Assembly: GCA_943787295.1 (NCBI GenBank)
Contig: CALSLW010000001.1
Location: 577,501-641,500 of the forward strand
Direction: 5' to 3'
Length of the DNA stretch: 64,000 nucleotides
From: an uncultured Flavobacteriaceae bacterium
GTDB taxonomy: Bacteria; Bacteroidota; Bacteroidia; Flavobacteriales; Flavobacteriaceae
Shown here: one piece after another, positions 1 through 9,110 of the stretch
How the letters are laid out: each line of letters starts with the position of its first letter
How positions within the stretch are numbered: the stretch's first letter is position 1
The notes under the pieces: generated by a model
What the model was told of the DNA's origin: nothing
Databases searched by the model: none
The model's input: only the letters and a program-made list of their open reading frames with translations
Program-made: the position numbers and the translations under genes

Positions 1-277
<277 letters not shown>

Positions 278-375
278 TTTCTCTTTTAGTTTTGTAATTA
301 CTCTATTTGCTCGTACAACCATGTTTTTATGTATTATAAAAAATGATTGATACGTTTTTATTTTTGTATCTATTT

Positions 376-392
376 TCAATATGTCAATGAAC
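376..392 (-). promoter_or_regulatory. boxA-like element in the 16S-23S spacer
   Basis: The reverse complement reads GTTCATTGACATATTGA, resembling the GTTC-TTGACATATTG element that I recall ahead of 23S in flavobacterial rrn spacers. It is probably part of the rRNA antitermination and processing signals. Assigned by resemblance only. Confidence 0.4.
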
Positions 393-484
393 GTCTTTCT
401 AGTTAAAACAAATAAAATCCCTAACCATAACACTAAATGTTGGATAACAAATGCTACAATTAAAAATCCTATTCTATAGAACCG

Positions 485-558
485 TGGAGAATATCGGAGT
501 CGAACCGATGACCTCCTGCGTGCAAGGCAGGCGCTCTAGCCAGCTGAGCTAATCCCCC
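485..558 (-). tRNA. tRNA-Ala (TGC)
   Basis: A 74-nt cloverleaf on the minus strand. The acceptor arm GGGGGAT pairs with ATTCTCC, partly by G-U pairs. The D arm is GCTC...GAGC. The anticodon stem CCTGC/GCAGG encloses loop CTTGCAC, giving anticodon TGC. The T loop is TTCGACT. The terminal CCA is not encoded. It sits in the 16S-23S spacer next to tRNA-Ile, the standard arrangement. Confidence 0.96.
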
Positions 559-650
559 ATTTGAGTCTATCCTATCAGGATGAGACACTAATTATGGAAT
601 CCCAACCTCTAGAATTTCCTTTTCTATAAACCCCCCTAAACAAAAAAAAG

Positions 651-724
651 TAGTCTCGGGCAGACTCGAACTGCCGACCTCTACATTATCAGTGTAGCGC
701 TCTAACCAGCTGAGCTACGAGACT
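651..724 (-). tRNA. tRNA-Ile (GAT)
   Basis: A 74-nt cloverleaf on the minus strand. The acceptor arm AGTCTCG pairs fully with CGAGACT. The anticodon stem CTACA/TGTAG encloses loop CTGATAA, giving anticodon GAT. The T arm GGCAG/CTGCC has loop TTCGAGT. No encoded CCA. It is the first tRNA after 16S in the rrn spacer. Confidence 0.97.
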
Positions 725-826
725 CTACTTCCTACTTAGGTTTGTTATAGTATAATAAAAAAAATGACAGCCGAACAAAACGAGTTTTAAGCTTTCTTAA
801 ATAATTTACCTTAGTCGTCTTTCTCT

Positions 827-2358
<1,532 letters not shown>

Positions 2359-2455
2359 AGTTTGTTTTAATTTGTCTACAACTAAAGTAAATTGAAAGGT
2401 CTCAAAATGGTTTTGTTCTTCATGTATATTTGATACACGCTGTCATTTTCTATTT

Positions 2456-2467
2456 TTTCAAAGATCG
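2456..2467 (-). promoter_or_regulatory. boxA-like antitermination element in the rrn leader
   Basis: In the 16S leader the minus strand reads ACGATCTTTGAA, similar to boxA (consensus TGCTCTTTAACA), about 100 nt before 16S and after the rrn promoter. NusB, the boxA-binding factor, is encoded in this window. Assigned by position and partial similarity. Confidence 0.4.
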
Positions 2468-2497
2468 TTTGCCAAAGCTATTACCCCTTAGCGGGTG

Positions 2498-2528
2498 CAA
2501 ATATAAAACGCTTTTTCTCCACCCACAA
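2498..2528 (-). promoter_or_regulatory. rrn operon promoter
   Basis: On the minus strand the -7 box is TATATTTG (2498-2505), a perfect match to the Bacteroidetes consensus TAnnTTTG. The -33 box TTG is at 2526-2528, 20 nt upstream. It drives 16S, tRNA-Ile, tRNA-Ala and 23S. The 303-bp stretch 2359-2661 otherwise holds only the rrn leader and the AT-rich end of the neighbouring gene; I see no other gene there. Confidence 0.75.
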
Positions 2529-2661
2529 CACTAGTGAGTAAAATTATTTGAAGTTTTTTTGCTATCCCAGTAAGCCTAGAACATATGCTCTAATTACTAG
2601 GAACTTACAATATAAAAAAAATCAGAAAAAACAATGAATTATTTTTAGGCAAGTAAAAAAG

Positions 2662-3318
2662 CTATTCCTTTTCCTTCCAGATAGAATAGAGGGCATTCAA
2701 GTCATAATCGATGGCGGCGGGCTGCTCTATCAAGTATTGATCGGCAAAAGCGCGCTGTAAGATATCTTCGATTAGGTAGTCTTCTAAAATCTCTTCTGGG
2801 TTGTATTGGTCTTTTAAAGAAAGGCTAAATAGAGAGGCAGTCGTTTGATAGACAAAAGCTTTCCATCCCGTGCGCAATTCTTTGACTAAATCAAAGGTGG
2901 TGGAGCCGGTTTGTCGATGGACCAATTTGATCAATATACGCCCTTGAGACTTGGAGAGCTTCTTGAGTTCTTCTTCAAATTCTTCGTAAATGAATTTCTC
3001 TAAACGCTTTAAGTATTTCTTTCTTCCTCTTTTGGATTCAATCTTATTTAGGCGATCATTCAACACCGTTAATCGGTCTGCGGCGAGTTTAGCATAAGGA
3101 TATACCCTAAAAACCCTTCTTCTTAACAACACATAACGCTTGAGTTCTTCTCTGGTCTTAAAACGCAGGGGCTGAAAAACCACGACCTCTTTTAAGGTAA
3201 TTCCGTATTGTGGGATGCTGTCTCCTTCTATTAATAGCAATGGCCCCTCTTGTGTTTGCTGCGCATATACAGTTGAGAGAAGGAGTAAAAAGAACAGAAA
3301 AAAGGTATTTTTTTTCAT
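2662..3318 (-). CDS. DUF4294 domain-containing exported protein
   Basis: A 218-residue protein of the Bacteroidetes-restricted DUF4294 family; function unknown. Residues 1-19 form a signal peptide ending in VYAQ, so it acts outside the cytoplasm. Residues about 50-170 are the charged, mostly helical DUF4294 region with many Lys/Arg and Glu, including RVYPYAKLAADR. No catalytic motif is evident. The start ATG at 3318 lies only 4 nt after a perfect TAnnTTTG box, so the mRNA may have almost no leader. It is divergent from the M42 peptidase gene, with 79 nt between the two starts. Confidence 0.85.
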   Translation of the reverse strand: MKKNTFFLFFLLLLSTVYAQQTQEGPLLLIEGDSIPQYGITLKEVVVFQPLRFKTREELKRYVLLRRRVFRVYPYAKLAADRLTVLNDRLNKIESKRGRKKYLKRLEKFIYEEFEEELKKLSKSQGRILIKLVHRQTGSTTFDLVKELRTGWKAFVYQTTASLFSLSLKDQYNPEEILEDYLIEDILQRAFADQYLIEQPAAIDYDLNALYSIWKEKE

Positions 3319-3322
3319 GTGC

Positions 3323-3330
3323 CAAAGTTA
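3323..3330 (-). promoter_or_regulatory. -7 promoter box of the DUF4294 gene
   Basis: The minus strand reads TAACTTTG, a perfect TAnnTTTG, followed by GCAC and then the ATG. The -7 box normally ends about 4 nt before the transcription start, so transcription would begin at or next to the start codon. No clear TTG -33 box is visible. Confidence 0.55.
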
Positions 3331-3397
3331 AAAAGATAAACCGATTTTTGCCATTCATAATTGGATAGATAATGTTAAATTAGCCCTTATAATAAAA

Positions 3398-4483
3398 ATG
3401 ACTATGCAGGTACTTAATGACAAATCAATTGAATTTTTAGAAGAATATCTCAACAATGCCGCCCCGACAGGCTATGAATCTAGTGGGCAGAAAATATGGA
3501 TGGATTATCTTCGTCCTTATGTGGATACCTTTATTACAGACACCTATGGAACGGCGGTAGGAGTGATTAATCCAGACGCTCCTTTTAAGGTAGTGATTGA
3601 AGGACATTCTGACGAGATTTCGTGGTATGTCAATTATATTAGTGATGATGGATTAATTTATGTAATCCGCAATGGCGGAAGTGACCACCAAATCGCTCCT
3701 TCTAAATGGGTGAACATTCACACTAAAAAAGGGATTATAAAAGGTGTCTTTGGCTGGCCAGCCATCCATACTAGAAAATCTGGAAAAGAAGAAACTCCTA
3801 AACTCGACAACATCTTTATTGATGTAGGCGCAAAAGACAAAAAAGGAGTAGAAGATTTAGGCGTTCATGTGGGCTGTGTGATAACTTATCCTGATCAATT
3901 CCACATCCTTAATGAAAATAAATTTGTGTGTCGTGCCATTGATAATCGCGCCGGTGGATTTATGATTGCAGAAGTAGCGCGTTTGTTAAAAGAGAACAAA
4001 AAAGAATTACCCTTTGGTCTTTATATAACTAACTCTGTCCAAGAAGAAGTAGGTTTACGCGGAGCAGAAATGATCACCCAAACGATCCAGCCTGATCTTG
4101 CGATCGTGACAGATGTTTGCCATGATACCACCACGCCTATGATTAATAAAAAGGAACAGGGACACACAAAGATTGGAGATGGTCCGGTGGTTTCTTACGC
4201 ACCAGCGGTGCATAATAAGCTTCGCGAAAGGATACTCGACACAGCTGAAGCCAAAGAAATTCCTTTCCAACGTTTAGCGTCTTCTCGATTTACAGGGACA
4301 GATACCGATGCCTTTGCCTATAGTAATGGCGGAGTTGCCTCTGCTTTAATTTCGCTCCCCTTGCGTTATATGCACACCACAGTAGAAATGGTGCAAAAGG
4401 AAGATGTTGAAAATGTGATTCGTTTGATTTATGAAACACTTTTAACCATTAAACCAGAGGATTCGTTTAGTTATTTTGACTAA
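3398..4483 (+). CDS. M42 family metallopeptidase (glutamyl aminopeptidase-like)
   Basis: A cytoplasmic di-metal aminopeptidase of family M42 (PepA/FrvX/TET type), 361 residues, the usual length. M42 enzymes form tetrahedral dodecamers that trim N-terminal residues from short peptides. The expected ligands are in order: His70 in EGHSDE, Asp182 in AIDNRAGG, Glu217 in QEEVG (preceded by catalytic Glu216), Asp239 in VTDVCHD, and His326 in MHTTVE. No signal peptide. A second ATG lies two codons in and could be the true start. A strong terminator follows 20 nt after the stop. Single-gene transcript, divergent from the DUF4294 gene. Confidence 0.92.
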   Translation: MTMQVLNDKSIEFLEEYLNNAAPTGYESSGQKIWMDYLRPYVDTFITDTYGTAVGVINPDAPFKVVIEGHSDEISWYVNYISDDGLIYVIRNGGSDHQIAPSKWVNIHTKKGIIKGVFGWPAIHTRKSGKEETPKLDNIFIDVGAKDKKGVEDLGVHVGCVITYPDQFHILNENKFVCRAIDNRAGGFMIAEVARLLKENKKELPFGLYITNSVQEEVGLRGAEMITQTIQPDLAIVTDVCHDTTTPMINKKEQGHTKIGDGPVVSYAPAVHNKLRERILDTAEAKEIPFQRLASSRFTGTDTDAFAYSNGGVASALISLPLRYMHTTVEMVQKEDVENVIRLIYETLLTIKPEDSFSYFD

Positions 4484-4501
4484 GCCTTACTTTATAAAGT
4501 G

Positions 4502-4534
4502 AAAAAGCCTGAAGTTTCCTTCAGGCTTTTTTTT
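4502..4534 (+). terminator. intrinsic terminator of the M42 peptidase gene
   Basis: Arms at 4502-4513 and 4520-4531 (AGCCTGAA/TTCAGGCT core extended by A-T pairs) enclose a 6-nt loop and are followed by a T run. The A run on the 5' arm makes it potentially bidirectional. Confidence 0.8.
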
Positions 4535-4550
4535 GATCTTATTGATACGG

Positions 4551-4772
4551 TCATTTCGAATTTGCTCAATGACCACATAGGGACACTGAGCCTGAGAATA
4601 ATCCCCTTTGACCTTCAAGAAATCGGCCTAAAGAAAAGAGAAGTAATCTCCGTTAAAGAGCAAAAGCTGTTTGAGCGTAGCGAGTTCTTTTGCTTTAGGA
4701 GAGCGGTTCACTTTTTAGCTTATTTTGTGTAGTCTTGATTTTTTGGTTCGTTTTGTATCAAGACAAAATGAA
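4551..4772. repeat. flavobacterial intergenic repeat element
   Basis: This gene-free stretch resembles interspersed repeats that recur between genes in many Flavobacteriaceae. Recognisable parts are TCATTTCGA and GACACTGAGCCTG (4551-4600), a middle part with TTTGAGCGTAGCGAGTTC (about 4670-4688), and an end with GTAGTCTTGATTTTTTGG...ATCAAGACAAAATGAA. The end can form two mutually exclusive hairpins: GTCTTGAT (4732-4739) with ATCAAGAC (4757-4764), or 4747-4756 with 4763-4772. The apparent 77-codon reading frame here has a GTG start inside the terminator and is a translation of the repeat. Identity is from memory of the family. Confidence 0.6.
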
Positions 4773-4788
4773 CAGAAGACACAAATCT

Positions 4789-5166
4789 TCATTTTTCTTT
4801 ACCCTCGCGCCAGTCAGCTCGTTCGCTAAAAAAAGCTTTTATCCTTTCTCTATCCTCATTCGCTTGTTTTGATTTATGATAGAGTTCAATTAAAACAATA
4901 CGTTCTTCTTTTTCGAAATAAGCATAAACTAATCTAAAACCGGATTGTACTCCCCTCCCCTTAAAACTTCGACTGGCGATCTTTTTGACTTTTATAACTG
5001 CTGAAACTGTTTGAGCAGTTTGTAATGTATAACTAAAAGGTGGTCGCGCTTGAAGATGCACAAGGATAACTTTCTTCACTAAAGCAATATCCCCCGCTAG
5101 GGTAGCATATTTCTTCTGTAATTTTTTAATATCCTTTTGAAAAGCTTCTAGTGCTTCAATCGTCAT
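4789..5166 (-). CDS. RelE/ParE-like toxin of a Panacea toxin-antitoxin pair
   Basis: A 125-residue RelE/ParE-superfamily toxin by its C-terminal half: a basic strand region (VIKVKKIASRSFKGRG) followed by SGFRLVYAYF, then ELYHKSKQANEDRERI, the fold end typical of mRNA-cleaving RelE relatives. Catalytic residues of this superfamily are poorly conserved, so ribosome-dependent RNase activity is inference. I chose ATG 5166, which overlaps the end of the antitoxin gene by 11 nt and suits translational coupling. An upstream start at 5223 would lengthen the overlap to 68 nt and add residues (NSPFTEKPLIQF...) unlike a toxin N-terminus. It is the second gene of the pair, as in reversed-order TA systems. 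Confidence 0.75.
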   Translation of the reverse strand: MTIEALEAFQKDIKKLQKKYATLAGDIALVKKVILVHLQARPPFSYTLQTAQTVSAVIKVKKIASRSFKGRGVQSGFRLVYAYFEKEERIVLIELYHKSKQANEDRERIKAFFSERADWREGKEK

Positions 5167-5947
5167 CTTGGGGCAGGTATTGGCGAACTGAATAAGGGGC
5201 TTCTCTGTAAAAGGCGAGTTCATAATCGATCACAGCATTGTAGTCTGTGGCTTTCCAGGGCATATCCTCATGTGAATAAGCACTAATGGCTTTTGCTGGC
5301 ATATCCCCTAACTGATGTATCACTTGATCAATCACTTGGGTTTCGCTGGCTTTTAACAAACGTAAATCTGGAGCAACCAAAGGTAAGTAACGGGTTTGTG
5401 CGAACTCATAAAACTGGGTTTTGTGCTGCTCAATCTTGTGCGCTGCTTGCATTTGCTGTAAAAGGACTTGCAACTCTTTAGGTACTGGACCGTGCTGTAG
5501 CTTGCGATAAGTTGCACTGCTTAAATGCTCTTCGTATCGCTCATAATAATTGAAGTCTGCAAAATAGAGGAGTTTGTACAAAACAGTTTCGCCTACATTA
5601 GGCTTAGCGGCACATTTTTGTAAAACATAGAGCAGAACTTGCTCCATCTTTTCCAGGGACGTGGCTGGAATGTTCATTCTTAAAGTAGATTGGGCAATCA
5701 TGGGTTTGGGCTTTGTTAGTGGTTGATTTGGGTTAAAATTAGGGTCGAGCAACTCGTCCATGCTCAAATGAAACAACTGCGCGACCTTTTGTAATTCTGT
5801 GACGCTAATTTTTCTTTTTAGGGTTTCGATTAGGGTAAGGGCATGTCTAGGCATACCCATTTGCTGGGCTAAGATTGCTTGTGACCAGCCTTTTTGTTTG
5901 CGTAAAGCGGTGATATGCTGTCCTAAAACCTCCATAAAAAGCGTCAT
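5156..5947 (-). CDS. XRE-HTH plus Panacea (DUF4065, SocA-like) antitoxin
   Basis: A 263-residue two-domain antitoxin. Residues about 8-68 are an XRE/Cro helix-turn-helix (ALRKQKGWSQAILAQQMGM...). Residues about 100-245 are the Panacea domain (DUF4065), with the hallmark VLYKLLYFADFNYYE and a conserved HGPVP. Panacea is a promiscuous toxin-neutralising domain; the HTH should repress the pair's own promoter. It is the upstream gene and its stop overlaps the toxin start. Two ATGs are possible (5947 and 5935). The promoter box lies 9 nt before the first, with a palindrome over it. It sits beside a flavobacterial repeat, consistent with a mobile accessory locus. Confidence 0.85.
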   Translation of the reverse strand: MTLFMEVLGQHITALRKQKGWSQAILAQQMGMPRHALTLIETLKRKISVTELQKVAQLFHLSMDELLDPNFNPNQPLTKPKPMIAQSTLRMNIPATSLEKMEQVLLYVLQKCAAKPNVGETVLYKLLYFADFNYYERYEEHLSSATYRKLQHGPVPKELQVLLQQMQAAHKIEQHKTQFYEFAQTRYLPLVAPDLRLLKASETQVIDQVIHQLGDMPAKAISAYSHEDMPWKATDYNAVIDYELAFYREAPYSVRQYLPQDDD

Positions 5948-5956
5948 TTATGAATA

Positions 5957-5976
5957 CAAATATACAAATATGTATA
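5957..5976 (-). promoter_or_regulatory. promoter and likely operator of the toxin-antitoxin pair
   Basis: The minus strand holds TATATTTG (5957-5964), a perfect -7 box, 9 nt before the antitoxin ATG. Overlapping it at 5961-5976 is the imperfect palindrome TATACAAATATGTATA (arms TATAC/GTATA). A palindrome over the promoter of an XRE antitoxin gene suggests autoregulation; that role is inferred. Confidence 0.5.
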
Positions 5977-6057
5977 TAAATCACACCTGCGTAAGTATAA
6001 TTACCGCACTTTAAACAATACACTGAAGCATAAAGATATTTTTAAAAACGACTATCT

Positions 6058-6071
6058 AGGCGGTAGCGCCT
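6058..6071 (-). terminator. possible weak terminator after pyrD
   Basis: A 5-bp GC-rich stem AGGCG/CGCCT with loop GTAG lies 55 nt after the pyrD stop. On the minus strand a T-rich run follows only after about 9 nt, so termination is doubtful. Confidence 0.25.
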
Positions 6072-6125
6072 CGAAGTTTTCTTTTAGACTAAAAACTAAT
6101 AAGTTCACTTTGGATATCGAAACAC

Positions 6126-7151
6126 TTAATTAGATCCCCACTCAATCAAAGCCTTATTAATATTCTTTACTGCTGCAGGGCCTTCATAAACAAAGCCGGT
6201 GTAAAGTTGTACTAAAGCAGCGCCCGCTTCGAGTTTTTCAATGGCATCTTGAGGTTTATGGACCCCTCCTACTCCAATGATCGGGAAGGCATTGTTACTC
6301 TTTTCAACTAAAAAGCGAATAACCTCTGTACTGCGTTGTGTCAAGGGTCTCCCGCTTAAACCACCCATTTCTTCTTTATCAGCAGATTGTAGCCCTTCTC
6401 TACTCAAAGTTGTGTTCGTGGCGATTACTCCGTCGATTTTAACGCTGGTTACAATCTCGATAATGTCGAGCAATTGATCGTCGCTTAAGTCTGGAGCGAT
6501 TTTGAGCAATATGGGCTTTGGCTTGTTCTTTTGATCATTCAAACTTTTTAAGGTGGAGAGTAAATGGGTTAAAGGCGCTTTGTCTTGGAGAGCCCTTAGA
6601 TTAGGCGTATTAGGGGAACTCACGTTGACCACAAAATAATCGACATGATCAAAAAGAGCTTCAAAACAGTAGATATAATCATTAACGGCTTCTTCGTTAG
6701 GGGTGACTTTATTCTTCCCGATATTCCCGCCTATGAGGACGTTAGTGTTTTTCTTTAGTCGCTTTACTGCATCGTCAACCCCTTCGTTATTAAAACCCAT
6801 ACGGTTGATGATGGCTTCGTCTTCTATAAGGCGAAACAATCTTTTCTTGGGGTTACCTGCTTGTCCCTTTGGAGTTAGCGTACCTATTTCAATAAAGCCA
6901 AAGCCAAAGTTAGACAGTTGCTTGTATAAAACGGCGTTCTTATCAAAACCTGCCGCAAGACCTACTGGGTTAGGAAATTTCAAGCCAAAGACTTCACGTT
7001 CTAAGCTGGGATGTTTGACTTGATATAAGCTTCTTATTATTGCAGAGACTCCTGGAATAGCAGAGAGTAGTTTGATCATAAAGAAGGAAAAGTAGTGGAC
7101 TTTTTCTGGATCAAAGAGAAATAAGAGGGGCTTAATAAGTCTATGGTACAT
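6126..7151 (-). CDS. pyrD: dihydroorotate dehydrogenase (quinone), class 2
   Basis: Oxidises dihydroorotate to orotate in pyrimidine synthesis, passing electrons through FMN to membrane quinone. 341 residues, normal for class 2. Residues 1-45 are the amphipathic N-terminal extension of the membrane-bound class. The FMN barrel follows: [13 protein letters not shown] (61-73), NRMGFNNEG (116-124), GGNIGKNK (141-148), and the active-site loop [11 protein letters not shown], where Ser178 is the class 2 catalytic base. VIATNTT and GVGGV follow. Its -7 box lies in the T-tract of the preceding yajC terminator, so it seems to be transcribed on its own. pyrF lies elsewhere in the window, so pyrimidine genes are scattered. 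Confidence 0.96.
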   Translation of the reverse strand: MYHRLIKPLLFLFDPEKVHYFSFFMIKLLSAIPGVSAIIRSLYQVKHPSLEREVFGLKFPNPVGLAAGFDKNAVLYKQLSNFGFGFIEIGTLTPKGQAGNPKKRLFRLIEDEAIINRMGFNNEGVDDAVKRLKKNTNVLIGGNIGKNKVTPNEEAVNDYIYCFEALFDHVDYFVVNVSSPNTPNLRALQDKAPLTHLLSTLKSLNDQKNKPKPILLKIAPDLSDDQLLDIIEIVTSVKIDGVIATNTTLSREGLQSADKEEMGGLSGRPLTQRSTEVIRFLVEKSNNAFPIIGVGGVHKPQDAIEKLEAGAALVQLYTGFVYEGPAAVKNINKALIEWGSN

Positions 7152-7164
7152 GGAATTGTTTTTG

Positions 7165-7172
7165 CAAAAATA
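7165..7172 (-). promoter_or_regulatory. -7 promoter box of pyrD
   Basis: The minus strand reads TATTTTTG, a perfect TAnnTTTG, 13 nt before the pyrD ATG. It is nested in the T-rich tail of the upstream terminator. No clear -33 TTG at standard spacing. Confidence 0.45.
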
Positions 7173-7202
7173 AAAAAACCAACCCGCAAGTGGGTTGGTT
7201 TT
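7172..7202 (-). terminator. intrinsic terminator of the DUF1573-yajC operon
   Basis: A perfect 11-bp stem (AAAACCAACCC at 7175-7185 with its complement at 7192-7202) and a 6-nt loop, followed on the minus strand by TTTTTTTATTTTT. It lies 26 nt after the yajC stop. Confidence 0.85.
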
Positions 7203-7227
7203 AAAAAAGTTTTGAAATCAAAAGGGA

Positions 7228-7506
7228 TTACTTTTTTTCTTTCGGGTTAAGTTTTGCACTTAATTCAAGAGAAATAGCGGTTCGCTCCATTTTGATTTTT
7301 CCAGCCAATGTTTCGACCACACAAGTGTCGTCTTTATCATTCAACTCTGCAATTTTACCATGCATTCCACTTTTAGTGATTACACGATCGCCTTTCTTTA
7401 AGGCACTCATAAAATTGCGTTCTTTTTTTTGTCTACGTTGTTGTGGTAGGATGATGAAAAACACAAACACCACTAACATTAAGAGTAAAAAGGGTAGTTG
7501 ATCCAT
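7228..7506 (-). CDS. yajC: preprotein translocase subunit YajC
   Basis: A 92-residue accessory subunit of the SecDF-YajC complex that helps the Sec translocon move proteins across the inner membrane. One N-terminal membrane helix (residues about 5-22, FLLLMLVVFVFFIILP) is followed by PQQRRQKKERNF and a small cytoplasmic barrel with GDRVITKSGMHGKI, the family signature. It starts 3 nt after the DUF1573 gene stops, so the two share a transcript. The genes for SecDF are not in the window; secA is. Confidence 0.95.
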   Translation of the reverse strand: MDQLPFLLLMLVVFVFFIILPQQRRQKKERNFMSALKKGDRVITKSGMHGKIAELNDKDDTCVVETLAGKIKMERTAISLELSAKLNPKEKK

Positions 7507-7509
7507 TAA

Positions 7510-8007
7510 TTAGTTTTGTAAACGCGCTGCAGCAGCTGCTTCACGTTGTTGTTGTCTTACTGGGTCTGCTTGAACCATTGCTTTGATACGGATAGTCTCA
7601 CGACCAGAATCTGTATTCGCAGAAATAGTTACTGTCTTTTGTTGTAAGTTAGGTTTGTTGCTTGAGTCAAAGCTTACGCGAATTTGCCCAGTTGCACCTG
7701 GAGCGATTGCAGTGTTCTTTGGATACTCAGGTACAGTACAACCACAGCTACCACGAGCATCAGAAATTACTAAGTCAGATTTTCCAGTGTTTGTAAAGGT
7801 AAAAAGTGTTTCAACTTTTTGTCCTTCTTGAATCGCTCCAAAGTCGTGAATCGTTTTATCAAACGTCATTACTGGTGCGTTAGAAACTGCCTTAGCAGAA
7901 GAAGCTTCTACTGCAGTAGCAGGTGCTTCTTTTTTCTCAGTGTTTCCTCCACATGCTGTAAATGTAAGAGCAATTGCAGAGAGCGATAAAATGAAATATT
8001 TTTTCAT
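7510..8007 (-). CDS. DUF1573 domain-containing lipoprotein
   Basis: A 165-residue lipoprotein. The lipobox is LTFTAC (lipid on Cys after a signal peptide beginning MKKYFILS). A low-complexity linker rich in Ala and Glu is followed by one DUF1573 domain (residues about 50-145), an Ig-like fold with DFGAIQEGQ, FTNTGKSDLVIS, and the conserved CGCTVPEYP. The C-terminus is an Ala/Arg/Gln-rich tail. Its job is unknown; the family is abundant in Bacteroidetes and often sits next to yajC, as here. I chose ATG 8007 rather than 8031 because the -7 box at 8034-8041 would place 8031 at or before the transcription start. Confidence 0.88.
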   Translation of the reverse strand: MKKYFILSLSAIALTFTACGGNTEKKEAPATAVEASSAKAVSNAPVMTFDKTIHDFGAIQEGQKVETLFTFTNTGKSDLVISDARGSCGCTVPEYPKNTAIAPGATGQIRVSFDSSNKPNLQQKTVTISANTDSGRETIRIKAMVQADPVRQQQREAAAAARLQN

Positions 8008-8033
8008 GGTATTAATTATATTTTTTTCCAAGT

Positions 8034-8041
8034 CAAATATA
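8034..8041 (-). promoter_or_regulatory. -7 promoter box of the DUF1573-yajC operon
   Basis: The minus strand reads TATATTTG, a perfect TAnnTTTG, between the nusB stop and the DUF1573 start, predicting a leader of about 20 nt. It suggests the operon is separate from nusB. Confidence 0.55.
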
Positions 8042-8048
8042 GCAAAAA

Positions 8049-8996
8049 TTATTCCAATAAGCCTCGCCCTTTTTTCTTGAGACGATCGTCTTTTATGTAC
8101 TCTTTCACTAGACTATCTAAAACCCCATTAATGAATTGATTGCTCTTAGGGGTGGAATATTCTTTTGCTAATTCTAGGTATTCATTTAAGGTTACTTTTG
8201 GCGGGATGTCTGCAAAATAAATCAACTCTGCGATCGCTATTTTGATTAAGAGTCCATCTAGTGTTGCGATGCGATCTTTATCCCAATTAGGGGTTTTCCC
8301 TTCAAATTCACTTTGCAAGGCCTCTTCATTTGCAATAACTTTTTCGTAGAGTGATTTCCCAAAATCAATATCCTCTACCCTTTCGGCTAAATCTGGAAAA
8401 GCGAGAGAAGACATATCTTCTTCGCGTAATTTTCGCAATTGCTTTAGAATAAAAGTATTAACAACTGGCAAATCATCTACCCACTGCATATTTAGATCTT
8501 CTATATAGCGATAAAGGGGTTCATCTGGGGCGATGATTTCTTTAAATAGTTTTACTATAAATTTTTGTTGTTCTTTAAAGCTGGGCGCAGCTGTTTCTTT
8601 GTACGCTTGATAATACTCACTTTTAACAATGGTTTCAAATAGTTGGCGCACATAATCAAATTCTAAATCCCAAGTGTTGAGTTTGTGCTGCTCAATTTTT
8701 TTAGCTAAAAAAGGATGTTTTGCGATGAGGGTTAAAGGAGCTAAGCTGACAATTTTTGCGTAATTGTCATTGAGAGGGGCATCGCCTCTGCGCTGCTTAT
8801 TTTGAATTTTATCTTGTTCTGAGGCATATTCCCATAAAGCTTTAAAGAGATAGAGCAGTGTAGTGTGCAGTAATAACATATCCTGACAACTCTTAGCTAT
8901 AGCATTTGTTCCTTCTTTTAAAGAGAGGAGATTCCCGTTATATTGAGCATAAACGGCTTGCATTACTTTTACGCGAATTTGGCGTCGTGTTAACAT
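8049..8996 (-). CDS. nusB: transcription antitermination factor NusB (long Bacteroidetes form)
   Basis: Binds boxA RNA with NusE/S10 in rRNA antitermination. 315 residues, about twice the E. coli protein. The N-terminus MLTRRQIRVKVMQAVYAQ is the canonical first helix, but a long Bacteroidetes insertion (about residues 40-200) precedes the C-terminal NusB half (DWDKDRIATLDGLLIKIAIAEL-type region, then PPKVTLNEYLELAKEYSTPKS near the end). The ATG at 8996 was chosen over a TTG two codons upstream. Its own -7 box lies 20 nt upstream. The rrn operon in this window carries boxA-like elements, its likely target. Confidence 0.93.
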   Translation of the reverse strand: MLTRRQIRVKVMQAVYAQYNGNLLSLKEGTNAIAKSCQDMLLLHTTLLYLFKALWEYASEQDKIQNKQRRGDAPLNDNYAKIVSLAPLTLIAKHPFLAKKIEQHKLNTWDLEFDYVRQLFETIVKSEYYQAYKETAAPSFKEQQKFIVKLFKEIIAPDEPLYRYIEDLNMQWVDDLPVVNTFILKQLRKLREEDMSSLAFPDLAERVEDIDFGKSLYEKVIANEEALQSEFEGKTPNWDKDRIATLDGLLIKIAIAELIYFADIPPKVTLNEYLELAKEYSTPKSNQFINGVLDSLVKEYIKDDRLKKKGRGLLE

Positions 8997-9016
8997 CTTC
9001 AAAGAACTTTAAGGCA

Positions 9017-9024
9017 CAAAAATA
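9017..9024 (-). promoter_or_regulatory. -7 promoter box of nusB
   Basis: The minus strand reads TATTTTTG, a perfect TAnnTTTG, 20 nt before the nusB ATG, in the 114-nt gap shared with the divergent ABC exporter gene. Confidence 0.45.
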
Positions 9025-9092
9025 ATAGTTTATACGGGAAAAAACAGTTTTATTTTTTTCTTTTCTAAAGAGTTTTCCCATATTCAAATGTT

Positions 9093-9100
9093 TACCTTTG
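9093..9100 (+). promoter_or_regulatory. -7 promoter box of the ABC exporter gene
   Basis: TACCTTTG is a perfect TAnnTTTG, 10 nt before the ATG, so the leader would be only a few bases. No clear -33 TTG. Confidence 0.5.
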
Positions 9101-9110
9101 GGGCGCAATT

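Noticed and set aside
4499-4732. 77-codon reading frame in the intergenic repeat
   Set aside because: It starts at GTG inside the M42 terminator and translates the repeat element; the amino-acid pattern (FERSEFFCF) is the known kind of repeat artefact.
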